Assembly (NCBI RefSeq): GCF_014237835.1
Contig: NZ_JACJVI010000009.1
Span: forward strand, 124,001 to 188,000
Length of the DNA: 64,000 nucleotides
Direction of reading: 5' to 3'
Source: Rhizobium sp. AQ_MP
GTDB taxonomy: Bacteria > Pseudomonadota > Alphaproteobacteria > Rhizobiales > Rhizobiaceae
Positions 7,961 to 17,721 of the stretch are shown in pieces. Below the pieces are notes generated by a model. The model was not told the origin of the DNA and made no database searches. It saw only the letters and a program-made list of their open reading frames with translations. Position 1 is the stretch's first letter; every line of letters starts with the position of its first letter. The translations under genes and the position numbers were made by a program.

Positions 7961-9547
7961 TCAGAAATCCGTCGCAACCCCACCTTCGGCCTTGCGTTTC
8001 GCCACGAAGGCGTCGAGCTCTTCCTCGACGGCCGGATCGATCGGCGGGCGCTCATAGCTCGCCAGCTTCTCCTTGAAGATGCGGTTGGCGTGGTCGTAGG
8101 TGGTCGGACGGCCGGCCTCGGTCCAGGTCTCGAAATTGCGCCAGTCGGAGAGGATCGGTGAATAGAAGGCGCTCTCATAGCGGGCGAGCGTGTGGGCCGT
8201 GCCGAAGAAGTGGCCGCCGGGGCCGACCTCTCGGACGGCATCGAGCGCCAGCGCATCCTGGCTGACGTCGAGGGGGGTTAGGAATTCGGCGACCATCTGC
8301 AGCATGTCGACATCGAGGATGAACTTCTCGAAGGAGGCCGTCAGTCCGCCTTCGGTCCAGCCGGCGGAATGCATGATGAAATTGCCGCCGCCTTGCGTCA
8401 GCGCCCACAGAGAGAAGGCGCTCTCGTAGGCCGCTTGGGCATCGAGCGTGTTCGCGGCATTGGTGTTCGAGGTGCGGTAGGGGATGCCATAGCGTCGGGC
8501 GAGCTGGCCGCCCACAATGACCGCCTTCATGTATTCCGGCGTGCCGAAGGCCGGTGCGCCGGTCTTCATGTCGACATTCGAGGTGAAGCCGCCATAGACA
8601 ACAGGGGCGCCGCGCTTGACCATCTGGGTGAAGGCGATGCCACACAGCGCTTCGGCATTCTGCTGCACGACCGCACCGGCAATGGTGACCGGTGCCATGG
8701 CCCCGGCCAGCGTGAACGGCGTCATGACGACGACCTGGCCGCGCGAGGACATTTCGATGATGCCCTGGAGCATCGGGCCGTCGAGCCGGAGCGGCGAGGA
8801 CGAGTTGATGATGGTGAAGAGCGAGGGCTCGTTTTCCATCTGCTCCATGGAAATACCGCGGCCGATACGGGCGATCTCGATGGCGTCGAGATTGCGCTGC
8901 TTGCCCAGTGAGTAGCAGTGGAAGACCTTGTCGGTCAGCTTCACCATGTCGGAGAGGCAGTCGAGGTGGCGGACCGAGGCGTGGATGTCGATCGGTTCGA
9001 CCGGATAGCCGCCGGTCGTGTGGATCACGTCGTAGCACTGGGCGAGCTTCACGAGCTTGCGGAAGTCTTCCTGATTGCCGGCGCGGCGGCCGCCTTCGCG
9101 ATCGGCGACAAAGGGTGCTGAGGCGATCTGGGCGAAGACCAGATTGTTGCCGCCCATCTTGACGTTGCGCTCGGGATTGCGGGCGAACATCTGGAATTCT
9201 CGCGGCGCAGACGCGATCATCTCGGTGATCAGGCCGCGATCGAAGCGCACGCGCTCGGAGCCTTCGGTCACGTCGGCGCCATGCGCCTTCATGATCGCAC
9301 GCGCCTCCGGCAGCATGATGTCCATGCCGACTTCTTCGAGGATGGTCAGCGACGCATTGTGAATGTCGTCGAGCGCAGCGGGGTCGAGCAACTCGGTCTT
9401 TGCAAGACGATTGACGAGATTGCGGTATTTGCCAGCAGCGCCCGTGCGGCTGCGATCTGCGCCGCGGCCACCGGTTCGCCTGCGGCGTTCGCCACCGGCG
9501 GGAGAGGTTTCAGACTCGGACAAGGCGGAGGTCGTGATGTCGCTCAT
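7961..9547 (-). CDS. trimethylamine/betaine methyltransferase family protein (MttB-like, no pyrrolysine)
   Basis: The 528-residue protein belongs to the MttB superfamily of TIM-barrel corrinoid methyltransferases. Support comes from the family opening ALDDIHNASLTILEEVGM, the central SSPLRLDGPML and the VVYGGFTSNVDMKTGAPAFG block. Archaeal MttB uses pyrrolysine at an amber codon, but this frame is uninterrupted, as in non-Pyl members such as the glycine betaine:corrinoid methyltransferase MtgB. The first about 40 residues are an Arg/Gly-rich extension. No corrinoid protein gene lies next to it in this window. The likely substrate is a quaternary amine; this is inference from family. Confidence 0.82.
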   Translation of the reverse strand: MSDITTSALSESETSPAGGERRRRTGGRGADRSRTGAAGKYRNLVNRLAKTELLDPAALDDIHNASLTILEEVGMDIMLPEARAIMKAHGADVTEGSERVRFDRGLITEMIASAPREFQMFARNPERNVKMGGNNLVFAQIASAPFVADREGGRRAGNQEDFRKLVKLAQCYDVIHTTGGYPVEPIDIHASVRHLDCLSDMVKLTDKVFHCYSLGKQRNLDAIEIARIGRGISMEQMENEPSLFTIINSSSPLRLDGPMLQGIIEMSSRGQVVVMTPFTLAGAMAPVTIAGAVVQQNAEALCGIAFTQMVKRGAPVVYGGFTSNVDMKTGAPAFGTPEYMKAVIVGGQLARRYGIPYRTSNTNAANTLDAQAAYESAFSLWALTQGGGNFIMHSAGWTEGGLTASFEKFILDVDMLQMVAEFLTPLDVSQDALALDAVREVGPGGHFFGTAHTLARYESAFYSPILSDWRNFETWTEAGRPTTYDHANRIFKEKLASYERPPIDPAVEEELDAFVAKRKAEGGVATDF

Positions 9548-9709
9548 GGTCGATCCATTGTGTCAATCTCGACATCAAGTCTCGCAGGTTCACGAGCCAA
9601 AAGGCATTGCCGTTTGCGACGAAAAACCGGCTCATCTGGAACAGTGGCCACGGCGCGCCGGTTCGCACGTGTCGTTGTGCTTCTTTGTTCGCTGTTAAAG
9701 CACACGATC

Positions 9710-12700
9710 ATGAGCTTGCTTACCGGCTGTTTACCAAAATGCGGCATTGATCGAGGAGTGAACAGAACGTTGATCCGGGGAAGCGCCTTGCTCGAGCTAG
9801 TCCGCGACAAGATTGCCGCGCTCGACCTGCCTTCCTACGTGAAGGACAGCGAGTTGCGCTATGTCGCCGTCAATGCTGCCTTCGCCAGATTGCATAATCT
9901 TTCCGTCGAAAGCTTCATTCATCGCCACGACCGCGAGATCTTTGGAATCGACCCCGACGGTCTGCGCGACGATCGCGAGCGCCGGGTCCTGGTTTTCGGC
10001 GAGGAGGAGGCGCTGCATCTGCGGCCCGATCCTGCGGGTCCTGTCCGAGTGCTGCATATCGAGCGCTTCTTCGACGATGACGACCGCATCTATCTCTTCG
10101 GCTTCATGGAGGAAGAGGAGCCTTTCGCCGCCTCGTCTGCTCCGTCCGGCTCCTCGCCTCTGCCTTCGGTTGCGCTCTTCCAGGCCGTGCTCGAACAGTA
10201 TCCGGTCGCGACCTATGTGCGCGACGCCAACCACCGTCTGTTGTTTGGCAACTGCGCCTATGCCGAGATGGTTGGCCGTCCGATCGCAGAGCTGATCGGG
10301 GGCACGGAGGAGGAAAACTTCCCCGTCCTTGGCCGCAGCTACCACGAGGGCAATAAACGTGTGCTCGAGAATGGGCTGCGGGAGGAAATCCAGGAAACGT
10401 TCATTACCGCAGACGGCAGGAGGATACCGGTGTTGACCCGCACGGGTGCGGTCACCGGCGGTGACGGTGCGCGCTACATCGTCGGTTCCATCACCGATCT
10501 GTCGCCGCTGCGCCTGGAGCAGCACAAGCTCGAGGTGGTGCGGCAGGAGTCGGAAGCGCTGCAGATGCAATTGCAGAGCCTCATGGCCTCGCTTCCGGTC
10601 GGCATCATGGTTCTTGATCCGGACCTGACGATTTCCTTCGTCAATCCGGCTGTCGTCGAGATGCTGGAATTCGAAACTGGCGGCGTGCTTCTCGGGATGC
10701 CCTATCGCGATTTTCTTGTGCGCGCGATCGGGAAAGCCCGTCCTGACATTCCGCTCCACGAGGTCTGCGAGCGCGTCGATTTCCGACTTGAACAGATAGC
10801 AAATCTCGCAGAAGGGCCGCTGATCGACATAAAGACCCCGTCCGGTCGGGTCCTTGCCGGCACCAGCCGCCGATTAGCCGGCGGGCAGATCCTGCTCACC
10901 TATTCCGATGTCTCGGAGATGTTCCAGCGCGAAGAGGAGACTTTGCTCTACCGCGCGGCTCTGGAGCAGATGCCGGTGCCGGTGTTCATCCGCAATCCGA
11001 ATCACAAAATGATCTACGTGAACAGGGCCTATGAAGAGCTTCACGGCCAGCGTCGCGAAGATGTCTATGGGCTTACGGAGGAGGAGCTCTGGCCGGAACA
11101 CGGCAAGATCATGAAGGAGGAGAACCTCCGGATCTTTGCAACGGGCGAGATGATCGAAAAGAACCGCGAGATCGTCGTGCGCGATGGCCGGGAAATCTCG
11201 GTCATCACCCGGCTTAGCCGCATCACGACGTCACAGAACAAGCATTACCTCGTCGGCTCGGTCAATGACGTGTCGATGATCCGTGAGGGCCAGGAAGCAC
11301 TCATGGCTGCTCAGGCAAGAGCCGAGACGCTTTATGGCGACATGGTGTCGATGCTGCAGGTGATGCCGGTCGGCGTCGTCATCCTTGGCGCGGACTACGT
11401 GGTCGAGTTCGCCAACGAAAAGTGCCGCGAGATCTGGAAATGGCCTCCGGACCTGCAGCTCGATGGCCTTCCTTTCCGTACATATTGCGAACAAAACCAC
11501 GCGCGCGGATGGGCCTGGCCCGGGATCGAATTCGAGGAAGGTTACCGTCGGCGCTTGGCCCAGTTCGACGCGCTGGAGGGGTCGCATGTCACGGAGCTCG
11601 CTTATGACGACGGCAAGTTCGTGCTGGCGACGATTACCCGCCTGCATGACCGCAAGATCCTCCTGACCTATTCCGACCTCACCGAAATGCGGGCGCGCGA
11701 ACGGGAGATCAATGAAGCGCAGCAGCAGCTGGAGCGGCTGGGCGGCTTCGTCCAGGAATCCATGCGGATGATGACGCAGGGCCTGATGATGATCGAGAAG
11801 GGGCGGATAACGGAGGTCAACCCGTCGTTCACCCGGATCCTCGACCTGCCCGAGACGCTCGTCACGACGGGTGAGAGCTGGCGTCCGATCTTCGAATACT
11901 GTGCCGCCCGCGGCGACTTCGGCGCCGAAGCGCAAACCATCCTTGGGCAATGGCAATCGGCGCTTCAGGGGTCAAACGGTGTCTCGACGAATTTCCTCGC
12001 CAACGGCAAGACCTGGGTCAAGTTGGAAGCGACCTTCGGCGGCGACCGCAGCTGTGTTGTGGTGCTGACCGACTTTACCGAGCTGAAGGCCCGCGAAGCC
12101 GAACTCGAGGTTCTGCTCGCCCGTGCCGAGGCGGCCGACAAGGCGAAGTCCGACTTCCTGGCGAATATGAGCCACGAGATCCGCACGCCGATGAACGGCG
12201 TTCTTGGAATGGCGGAACTTCTGTCAAAATCGGAGCTGGACAGCCGCCAGAAGACCTTTGTCGACATCATGGTCAAATCCGGCAACGCGCTGCTGACCAT
12301 CATCAACGACATCCTGGACTTCTCCAAGATCGATGCCGGCCAGCTGAAACTCCGGAAGTCGCCCTTTGATCCGGTCGAAGCAATCGAGGACGTCGCCACG
12401 CTTCTGTCGGCCGCTGCCGCCGAGAAGGACATCGAACTCGTCGTCTCCGGCGACCAGAAAGTGATGCATACCTTCATGGGCGATCCGGGCCGCTTCCGGC
12501 AGATCGTGACCAATCTCGTGGGCAATGCGATCAAGTTCACCGAGAAAGGCCATGTGCATGTCGAGGTGTCTGCGGAACCGATTTCGGAAGGTCAGGCCGT
12601 TCTGAAGCTGCGCATCGAGGATACCGGCATCGGCATACCGCCCGAGATGCAGGCCCAGATTTTCGAGAAGTTTTCTCAGGTCGATACGTCATCGACGCGG

Positions 12701-13789
12701 CGTCACGAGGGAACGGGCCTCGGCCTCGCCATCACCTCCGGTCTGGTGCGCCTCTTCGGTGGAAAGCTCAGCGTCGAATCCGCCGTCGGCTGCGGCTCTG
12801 CCTTTACTGTGGAGCTGCCGCTTCCCGTTGTTGCCGAGCGCAGGCGGCAGAGGGAACTGCCGACGACGGTCAAGGATGCCCGCGTGCTCGTCATCGACGA
12901 CAACGCCGTCAATCGGCGCATCATCAGCGAACAATTGAAGATGTGGGGTTTCGACGGGCTCGCGGTTTCCGATGGACCGTCGGGGCTCGACATCCTGTCT
13001 GCAGCGCATGCGGAGGGGCTCAAGATCGACGTCGTCGTCATCGACTACCAGATGCCCGACATGAACGGCGTCGACGTGGCGCGCGCCATACGTGACGATC
13101 GTCGCTTCGACGACATTGCGCTGGTCTTTTTGACCTCTATGGACATGGTGGGAGACGATCGCCTTTTCGAGAGCCTCAAGATCCAGGCGCATCTGATGAA
13201 GCCGGCGCGCGCCAATGTCTTGCGCGGGGCAATCATCGACGTTGTCAGGACCGCACGCGTGCATGGCGTCAATTCGGCACGCCTCAAGCCATTCCCCGCG
13301 ACTGCGCCCGTGCAGCCTCCCGTACTGCCGCAGCCGCCTGTGGTTGAGCCTGCAGTCCTGCACACTGAGACAGCCGATCAGGGCGCGCTTCGGGTGCTGA
13401 TCGCGGAAGACAATCCGGTCAACCAGATCGTCTTCCGACAGATCCTCACCGGCAGCGGGATTGCCTATCGCATTGTCGGCAATGGCGAAGAGGCCGTTCA
13501 GGCCTGGCGTAGCGAGCGGCCGGATCTGATCCTGATGGATGTGTCGATGCCGGTCATGAACGGACACCAGGCGACTGGCCTGATCCGCAGCGAAGAAGCG
13601 CAGCGCGGCAACTACCGGATCCCGATCATCGGGGTGACCGCGCACGCACTCGACAGCGACCGGGAAGCTTGCTTGGCGGCCGGCATGGACGACTACCTGT
13701 CGAAACCGATTTCCCCCGAACTCCTGATGCGCAAGATCGAGGAGTGGAGCGGACGGCCGCTTGCCGCGCTTGCAAGCGCCGAGCGCTGA
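9710..13789 (+). CDS. hybrid sensor histidine kinase with six PAS domains and two receiver domains
   Basis: Taken from the ATG at 9710 this is about 1359 residues; a GTG at 9758 or TTG at 9771 are possible later starts. In order I see six PAS-like domains, each opening with a phrase such as [37 protein letters not shown] or [12 protein letters not shown], then a HisKA domain with phospho-acceptor His near residue 822 ([19 protein letters not shown]), an HATPase domain (N box [29 protein letters not shown]), and two receiver domains (phospho-Asp in [10 protein letters not shown] and [11 protein letters not shown]). There is no membrane segment and no HPt domain, so it should be a cytoplasmic sensor passing phosphate to a separate HPt protein. 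It is divergent from the mttB-like gene. The signal is unknown. Confidence 0.9.
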   Translation: MSLLTGCLPKCGIDRGVNRTLIRGSALLELVRDKIAALDLPSYVKDSELRYVAVNAAFARLHNLSVESFIHRHDREIFGIDPDGLRDDRERRVLVFGEEEALHLRPDPAGPVRVLHIERFFDDDDRIYLFGFMEEEEPFAASSAPSGSSPLPSVALFQAVLEQYPVATYVRDANHRLLFGNCAYAEMVGRPIAELIGGTEEENFPVLGRSYHEGNKRVLENGLREEIQETFITADGRRIPVLTRTGAVTGGDGARYIVGSITDLSPLRLEQHKLEVVRQESEALQMQLQSLMASLPVGIMVLDPDLTISFVNPAVVEMLEFETGGVLLGMPYRDFLVRAIGKARPDIPLHEVCERVDFRLEQIANLAEGPLIDIKTPSGRVLAGTSRRLAGGQILLTYSDVSEMFQREEETLLYRAALEQMPVPVFIRNPNHKMIYVNRAYEELHGQRREDVYGLTEEELWPEHGKIMKEENLRIFATGEMIEKNREIVVRDGREISVITRLSRITTSQNKHYLVGSVNDVSMIREGQEALMAAQARAETLYGDMVSMLQVMPVGVVILGADYVVEFANEKCREIWKWPPDLQLDGLPFRTYCEQNHARGWAWPGIEFEEGYRRRLAQFDALEGSHVTELAYDDGKFVLATITRLHDRKILLTYSDLTEMRAREREINEAQQQLERLGGFVQESMRMMTQGLMMIEKGRITEVNPSFTRILDLPETLVTTGESWRPIFEYCAARGDFGAEAQTILGQWQSALQGSNGVSTNFLANGKTWVKLEATFGGDRSCVVVLTDFTELKAREAELEVLLARAEAADKAKSDFLANMSHEIRTPMNGVLGMAELLSKSELDSRQKTFVDIMVKSGNALLTIINDILDFSKIDAGQLKLRKSPFDPVEAIEDVATLLSAAAAEKDIELVVSGDQKVMHTFMGDPGRFRQIVTNLVGNAIKFTEKGHVHVEVSAEPISEGQAVLKLRIEDTGIGIPPEMQAQIFEKFSQVDTSSTRRHEGTGLGLAITSGLVRLFGGKLSVESAVGCGSAFTVELPLPVVAERRRQRELPTTVKDARVLVIDDNAVNRRIISEQLKMWGFDGLAVSDGPSGLDILSAAHAEGLKIDVVVIDYQMPDMNGVDVARAIRDDRRFDDIALVFLTSMDMVGDDRLFESLKIQAHLMKPARANVLRGAIIDVVRTARVHGVNSARLKPFPATAPVQPPVLPQPPVVEPAVLHTETADQGALRVLIAEDNPVNQIVFRQILTGSGIAYRIVGNGEEAVQAWRSERPDLILMDVSMPVMNGHQATGLIRSEEAQRGNYRIPIIGVTAHALDSDREACLAAGMDDYLSKPISPELLMRKIEEWSGRPLAALASAER

Positions 13790-14518
13790 TCAGCCCGACG
13801 GCCTCACCCCGCACAGCATTTCCCGCTTTCCGGCGAAGCCCGGGCGTCGCTCGACGGCGAAACCGGCGGCAATCAAATTGCGGCGGACGAAGCCGGCGGC
13901 GGCATAGGTCGCGAAGCCGCCCCCCCGCCTGGTCGTGTCATGGACACGCTGCATCAGCTCCGCCGACCACATGGCGCTGTTGCGAGACGGCGCGAAGCCG
14001 TCGAGGAACCAGGCGTCGAAGGTGAGCGGGCTTGCGGAGAGGTTTTCAAAGGCGTCGCCGCAGACGACGGAAAGCCGCGTTTGGCCGTCGAGATCGATCG
14101 TGACCACGCCTGAGGGTTCTGCCGGCCAGGAAGCGACGAGCGCCTTCCGCTCGGCATCGATTTCCGGCCAACGGGAGAGGGCACGGTCGATTTCCTCAGC
14201 CTGCATGGGGAAAAGCTCGAAGGAAACGAAGTGCAGGTGGGCGCCGGGGCGGCGATGCGTCTTCCACTGCCGCCAGGTTTCGCAGGCGTTCAGGCCCGTG
14301 CCGAAGCCGAGTTCGCCTATGGTGAAATCCTCGGCATGCTGCCAGCGCTCCGGCAACCCATTTCCGGCGAGGAAGACATGGCCGCATTCCAGCCGGCCAT
14401 CCGTCTGGCAATAAAAATGATCGCCAAAGGCGGTGGAAAAGGGCATATCGCCGTCATGCCAGGTGAGCGGCGGCGTGTTGCCCGTGGCCGGCGTTGAATT
14501 CGAATGGGTCATGGTCAT
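13790..14518 (-). CDS. mnmD: tRNA 5-methylaminomethyl-2-thiouridine methyltransferase MnmD
   Basis: The 242-residue protein matches the MnmD (DUF752) family, which uses S-adenosylmethionine to methylate nm5s2U34 in the wobble position of certain tRNAs. Hallmarks are the opening LTWHDGDMPFSTAFGDHFY, the SAM loop ELGFGTGLNACET near residue 70, and the late FDAWFLDGFAPSRNSAMW, a catalytic signature. In E. coli this domain is fused to an FAD domain as MnmC; here the FAD protein is a separate divergent gene. Alternative start at 14512. Its stop abuts that of the histidine kinase gene without any gap. Confidence 0.93.
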   Translation of the reverse strand: MTMTHSNSTPATGNTPPLTWHDGDMPFSTAFGDHFYCQTDGRLECGHVFLAGNGLPERWQHAEDFTIGELGFGTGLNACETWRQWKTHRRPGAHLHFVSFELFPMQAEEIDRALSRWPEIDAERKALVASWPAEPSGVVTIDLDGQTRLSVVCGDAFENLSASPLTFDAWFLDGFAPSRNSAMWSAELMQRVHDTTRRGGGFATYAAAGFVRRNLIAAGFAVERRPGFAGKREMLCGVRPSG

Positions 14519-15719
14519 GTCCGATAAAACGGCTGCGTTGTCAGGTCAATTGCGGGCGGACCTCGTGATCGTCGGTGGCGGCATCATGGGCCTCTGGGCG
14601 GCGCTGAAAGCCGAGCGCCGGGGCATCGACACGATCCTGGTCGAGGCCGAGCGCACCGGCAGCGGGGCCAGCGGCGGCCTGCTCGGTGCGTTGATGGCGC
14701 ATATGCCGGATCGCTGGAACGAGAAGAAGCAGCTGCAATTCGATGGACTTCTGTCGCTGGAGGCAGAGATTGCAGCGCTTGAGGCGGAAACCGGTCTTTC
14801 GGCGGGTTATCGGCGCTGCGGGCGGCTGATCCCGCTGCCGAAAGCCCATTTGAGGCCCATCGCCGAGCGACATTCCCGGGAGGCCGAGACAAACTGGAGC
14901 CAGCAGGGCCGCGCCTTTGCCTGGTCGGTGATCGATGAAAGCCCGTTTGCCGACTGGCCCTCGGGCGAGTTCAGCGCTGCCGGGCTGGTGCATGACCTGT
15001 TTGCCGGACGCGTGTCGCCGCGCTCGCTCACCGCGACGATCCGGGCTCGACTGCACCAAAGCGGTCGCGTGCGGCTTGTCGAGGGAGTTGCCGCGCATCG
15101 CATCGATCCGCTGGCAAACCGAATTGTGCTGGCGGACGGGAGTTCGATCGGCTTTGGCTCGCTCTTGGTGGCTGCCGGCGTCGGCTCGTTTCCCTTGCTG
15201 GAAGCGCTCGGGCCGACCCTGCCAAAGCCGCTGGGGCGGGGCGTGAAAGGGCAGGCGGCCCTGATGAAGGTTGATCTGCCGGATGAACTGCCGCTTCTTT
15301 ATCTCGACGGGCTCTATGTCGTGCCGCATGAGGGGGGGCTTGTCGCCATTGGCAGCACCAGCGAGAACCGCTATGATGAACCGTTCTCCACCGACGGGCA
15401 GCTCGACGCGCTGATTGCCGAGGCCCGGAAGCTGGCGCCGGGTCTGCATGAGGCGGAGGTCGTCGAACGCTGGGCCGGGCTTCGACCCAAGGCGATCGAT
15501 CGGGATCCGATGGTTGGCCCCCATCCTGCTCATCGCCACATTCACGCACTCACCGGCGGCTTCAAGGTCAGCTTCGGCATCGCCCATCTTCTGGCGGATG
15601 CGGCGCTTGATTCGATCGTAGGCAAACCCCTTGCTCTGCCTCACAGCTTCTCGCTCACCCATCACGTTTCAGTGGCAGGCCGTCAGGCAGGCGATGAGGA
15701 ATTTACCGAAATACGCTGA
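14517..15719 (+). CDS. FAD-dependent DAO-family oxidoreductase, possible MnmC1-like partner of MnmD
   Basis: This roughly 400-residue protein is a D-amino acid oxidase-type flavoenzyme: dinucleotide-binding GGGIMGLWAALKAERRG near residue 20, then a GSGASGGLLGALMAH block, and the C-terminal ERWAGLRPKAIDRDPMVGP and LTGGFKVSFGIAH segments. DAO enzymes oxidise C-N bonds of amines; the FAD domain of MnmC removes the carboxymethyl group from cmnm5s2U34. The gene starts back to back with mnmD, the two ATGs sharing the same CATG. The link suggests a split MnmC, but sarcosine- or glycine-oxidase-like activity is also possible. ATG at 14511 is an alternative start. Confidence 0.8.
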   Translation: MSDKTAALSGQLRADLVIVGGGIMGLWAALKAERRGIDTILVEAERTGSGASGGLLGALMAHMPDRWNEKKQLQFDGLLSLEAEIAALEAETGLSAGYRRCGRLIPLPKAHLRPIAERHSREAETNWSQQGRAFAWSVIDESPFADWPSGEFSAAGLVHDLFAGRVSPRSLTATIRARLHQSGRVRLVEGVAAHRIDPLANRIVLADGSSIGFGSLLVAAGVGSFPLLEALGPTLPKPLGRGVKGQAALMKVDLPDELPLLYLDGLYVVPHEGGLVAIGSTSENRYDEPFSTDGQLDALIAEARKLAPGLHEAEVVERWAGLRPKAIDRDPMVGPHPAHRHIHALTGGFKVSFGIAHLLADAALDSIVGKPLALPHSFSLTHHVSVAGRQAGDEEFTEIR

Positions 15720-15857
15720 AAACATTAGGGTAGTGACGATTTCACGGGGGAGAATTTCCCGCATCCGCTTCGTGATACTGTCATGCAAATCACCTATCCA
15801 CGAAGTTGTAACGGCAACTGCTAAAGTTCCGTCGCGAGCCAGTGCGAGGTGCTCGAC

Positions 15858-16565
15858 ATGCGTTATGCCATCTGCTTTACGCCGCCCGCCCGCGATCCGC
15901 TCGGCGATGCTGCTGCGCGTTGGCTCGGCCGCAACGTGTTCTCCGGCGAGGCGGAGGAGCATCCGGGGCTCAAAGGGCTCGGTGTGCACGAGATTGCCTT
16001 TCATACCGCGCTTCCCCGTCGCTTCGGATTTCATGCGACCTTCAAGGCACCCTTCCGGTTGAACGAAGGCTCGAGCGAAGCCTCCTTGCTGCGTGATCTC
16101 ATGCATTTCGCCGGCCGCATGGAGCCGGTCGTGTTGCGCGGGCTTTCCGTTGGACGGATCGGCGACGTCTTCGGGCTCATCCTGCCGCGGCCTTGCCCGG
16201 AGGTCGATCATCTCGCGGCCTCGGTGGTGCAGGCATTCGATGGCTTTCGCGCGCCGCTCAGCGAAGCCGAGATCGAGCGGCGCAATCCCGAGCGGCTTTC
16301 AGCACCGCAATTCAGCAATCTCAGCCGCTGGGGCCACCCTTATGTCATGGATGAATTCCGCTTCCACATGACGCTGACGGGGCCGCTTCTGGCGCGCGAT
16401 TTCCCGCGGATCGAGCAGGCATTGAAGGCGCATTTCGATCCGGTGCTGGCCGAGCCCGTCGTGGTGACCAATCTCGCCCTGTTCGTCGAGCCGGAGCGTG
16501 GCGCTCCGTTTACCGTGCATTCGCTGCATCCGCTGGGCCGGGTCTCCAGCCGCAAGATCGCCTGA
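15858..16565 (+). CDS. DUF1045 family protein, 2H phosphoesterase-like
   Basis: The 235-residue protein begins MRYAICFTPP and contains two H-x-T signatures, HATFKAPF near residue 58 and HMTLTGP near residue 172, the paired histidine motifs of 2H phosphoesterases. This matches the DUF1045 family, known also as a putative phosphonate-metabolism protein because of relatives in phn operons. Here it lies 91 bases upstream of the allantoinase gene puuE on the same strand, with no phn genes visible. The ATG at 15858 is favoured because GAGG sits eight bases before it. The substrate, perhaps a cyclic phosphate or RNA end, is unknown. Confidence 0.78.
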   Translation: MRYAICFTPPARDPLGDAAARWLGRNVFSGEAEEHPGLKGLGVHEIAFHTALPRRFGFHATFKAPFRLNEGSSEASLLRDLMHFAGRMEPVVLRGLSVGRIGDVFGLILPRPCPEVDHLAASVVQAFDGFRAPLSEAEIERRNPERLSAPQFSNLSRWGHPYVMDEFRFHMTLTGPLLARDFPRIEQALKAHFDPVLAEPVVVTNLALFVEPERGAPFTVHSLHPLGRVSSRKIA

Positions 16566-16656
16566 CGCCTTCGCACCGCAGCAGGATGCGCGTTTTCCAT
16601 CTCGACAGGTGCCGCCCTCGCCAATAGCCTCGCGTCAAAACGCGAGAGGTGAACTT

Positions 16657-17577
16657 ATGACGACTGCTCCCTATCCCCGCGACCTCATCGGCTATGGCCG
16701 CAACATTCCCGATCCGAAATGGCCCGGCGATGCCCGGATCGCGGTGCAGTTCGTGGTGAATTACGAGGAGGGTGGCGAGAGCTGCATTCTCGATGGCGAC
16801 CCGGCCTCTGAATGCCTGCTGTCGGAAATCGTCGGTGCCCAGCCCTGGGCCGGTCAGCGCAATCTCAACATGGAGTCCATCTACGAATACGGCTCGCGCG
16901 CCGGCTTCTGGCGGCTCTGGCGGATGTTCACCGAACGCAAGGTGCCCGTGACGGTCTATGGCGTGACGCTTGCCATGGCGCGTAACCCGGAAGCCGTTGC
17001 CGCGATGAAGGAAGCGGACTGGGAGATCGCCAGCCACGGCTATCGCTGGCTCGAATACAAGGATTTTCCCGAAGAGGTCGAGCGTCAGCACATTCAGGAG
17101 GCCGTGCGCCTGCACAAGGAACTGACCGGCTCGCATCCGCTCGGCATGTATCAGGGCAAGCCGTCGATGAACACGCTGCGCCTCGTCATGGAGGAGGGCG
17201 GTTTTGTGTATTCCTCCGACAACTATTCCGACGACCTGCCGTTCTGGGTGCCGGATCTCGAGGGCAAACCCTTCCTGATCATCCCCTATACGCTTGAGAC
17301 CAATGACATGCGCTTTGCCACACCGCAGGGCTTCAATTCCGGCGACCAGTTCTTCAACTATCTCAAGGACGCCTTCGACGTTCTTTACGAGGAGGGCAAG
17401 AACGGCAGCCCGAAGATGATGTCCGTCGGGTTGCACTGCCGCCTCGTGGGGCGGCCTGGACGGGCGGCGGCGCTGGCGCGGTTCATCGATTATGTGACTG
17501 CTCATGAGAAGGTCTGGGTGCCCAAGCGCATCGAGATTGCCGAGCACTGGCACAAGTTTCACAAGCCGGCGTGGTGA
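16657..17577 (+). CDS. puuE: allantoinase PuuE (polysaccharide deacetylase fold)
   Basis: The 306-residue protein matches PuuE, a metal-independent allantoinase of the polysaccharide deacetylase fold that hydrolyses (S)-allantoin to allantoate. Diagnostic phrases are YPRDLIGYGRNIPDPKWP at the N terminus, then NYEEGGESCILDGD, ESIYEYGSRAGFWRLW, IASHGYRW and YSSDNYSDDLPFWV. The start at 16657 is preceded by a strong GAGAGGTGAAC ribosome site. It follows the DUF1045 gene in the same direction and is the first purine-pathway gene of the window; its product feeds allantoicase (alc). Confidence 0.94.
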   Translation: MTTAPYPRDLIGYGRNIPDPKWPGDARIAVQFVVNYEEGGESCILDGDPASECLLSEIVGAQPWAGQRNLNMESIYEYGSRAGFWRLWRMFTERKVPVTVYGVTLAMARNPEAVAAMKEADWEIASHGYRWLEYKDFPEEVERQHIQEAVRLHKELTGSHPLGMYQGKPSMNTLRLVMEEGGFVYSSDNYSDDLPFWVPDLEGKPFLIIPYTLETNDMRFATPQGFNSGDQFFNYLKDAFDVLYEEGKNGSPKMMSVGLHCRLVGRPGRAAALARFIDYVTAHEKVWVPKRIEIAEHWHKFHKPAW

Positions 17578-17632
17578 GGGGCGTATTCGTCCAGAATGTG
17601 AGGAGCAGGTCGCTCACTGAGGCCAAACTATG

Positions 17633-17644
17633 GAATCTGGCAAC
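17633..17644. repeat. left 12-bp inverted repeat of a low-GC cassette
   Basis: GAATCTGGCAAC here is the exact reverse complement of GTTGCCAGATTC found at 19425 and 19487. It lies after puuE, about 90 bases before the first unknown gene. No longer match extends on either side. Confidence 0.6.
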
Positions 17645-17721
17645 TATCTCGTAATTTAACGTATTTTTTGAAGCGAATTTAGTGGGCGATGTGAATCCTG
17701 ATTGCATTGATGGGAGAACAC

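Noticed and set aside
7961..9547. A pyrrolysine codon in the MttB-like gene
   Set aside because: There is no in-frame TAG inside the 528-codon frame, so pyrrolysine use is not needed.
9281..9709. Upstream extension of the hybrid kinase from 9281
   Set aside because: That stretch lies under the N-terminal part of the opposite mttB-like gene and shows no PAS features; the start near 9710 fits the domain edge.
15720..15848. A phosphonate (phn) operon around DUF1045
   Set aside because: No C-P lyase or phosphonate transporter genes are present; only the family name suggests it.
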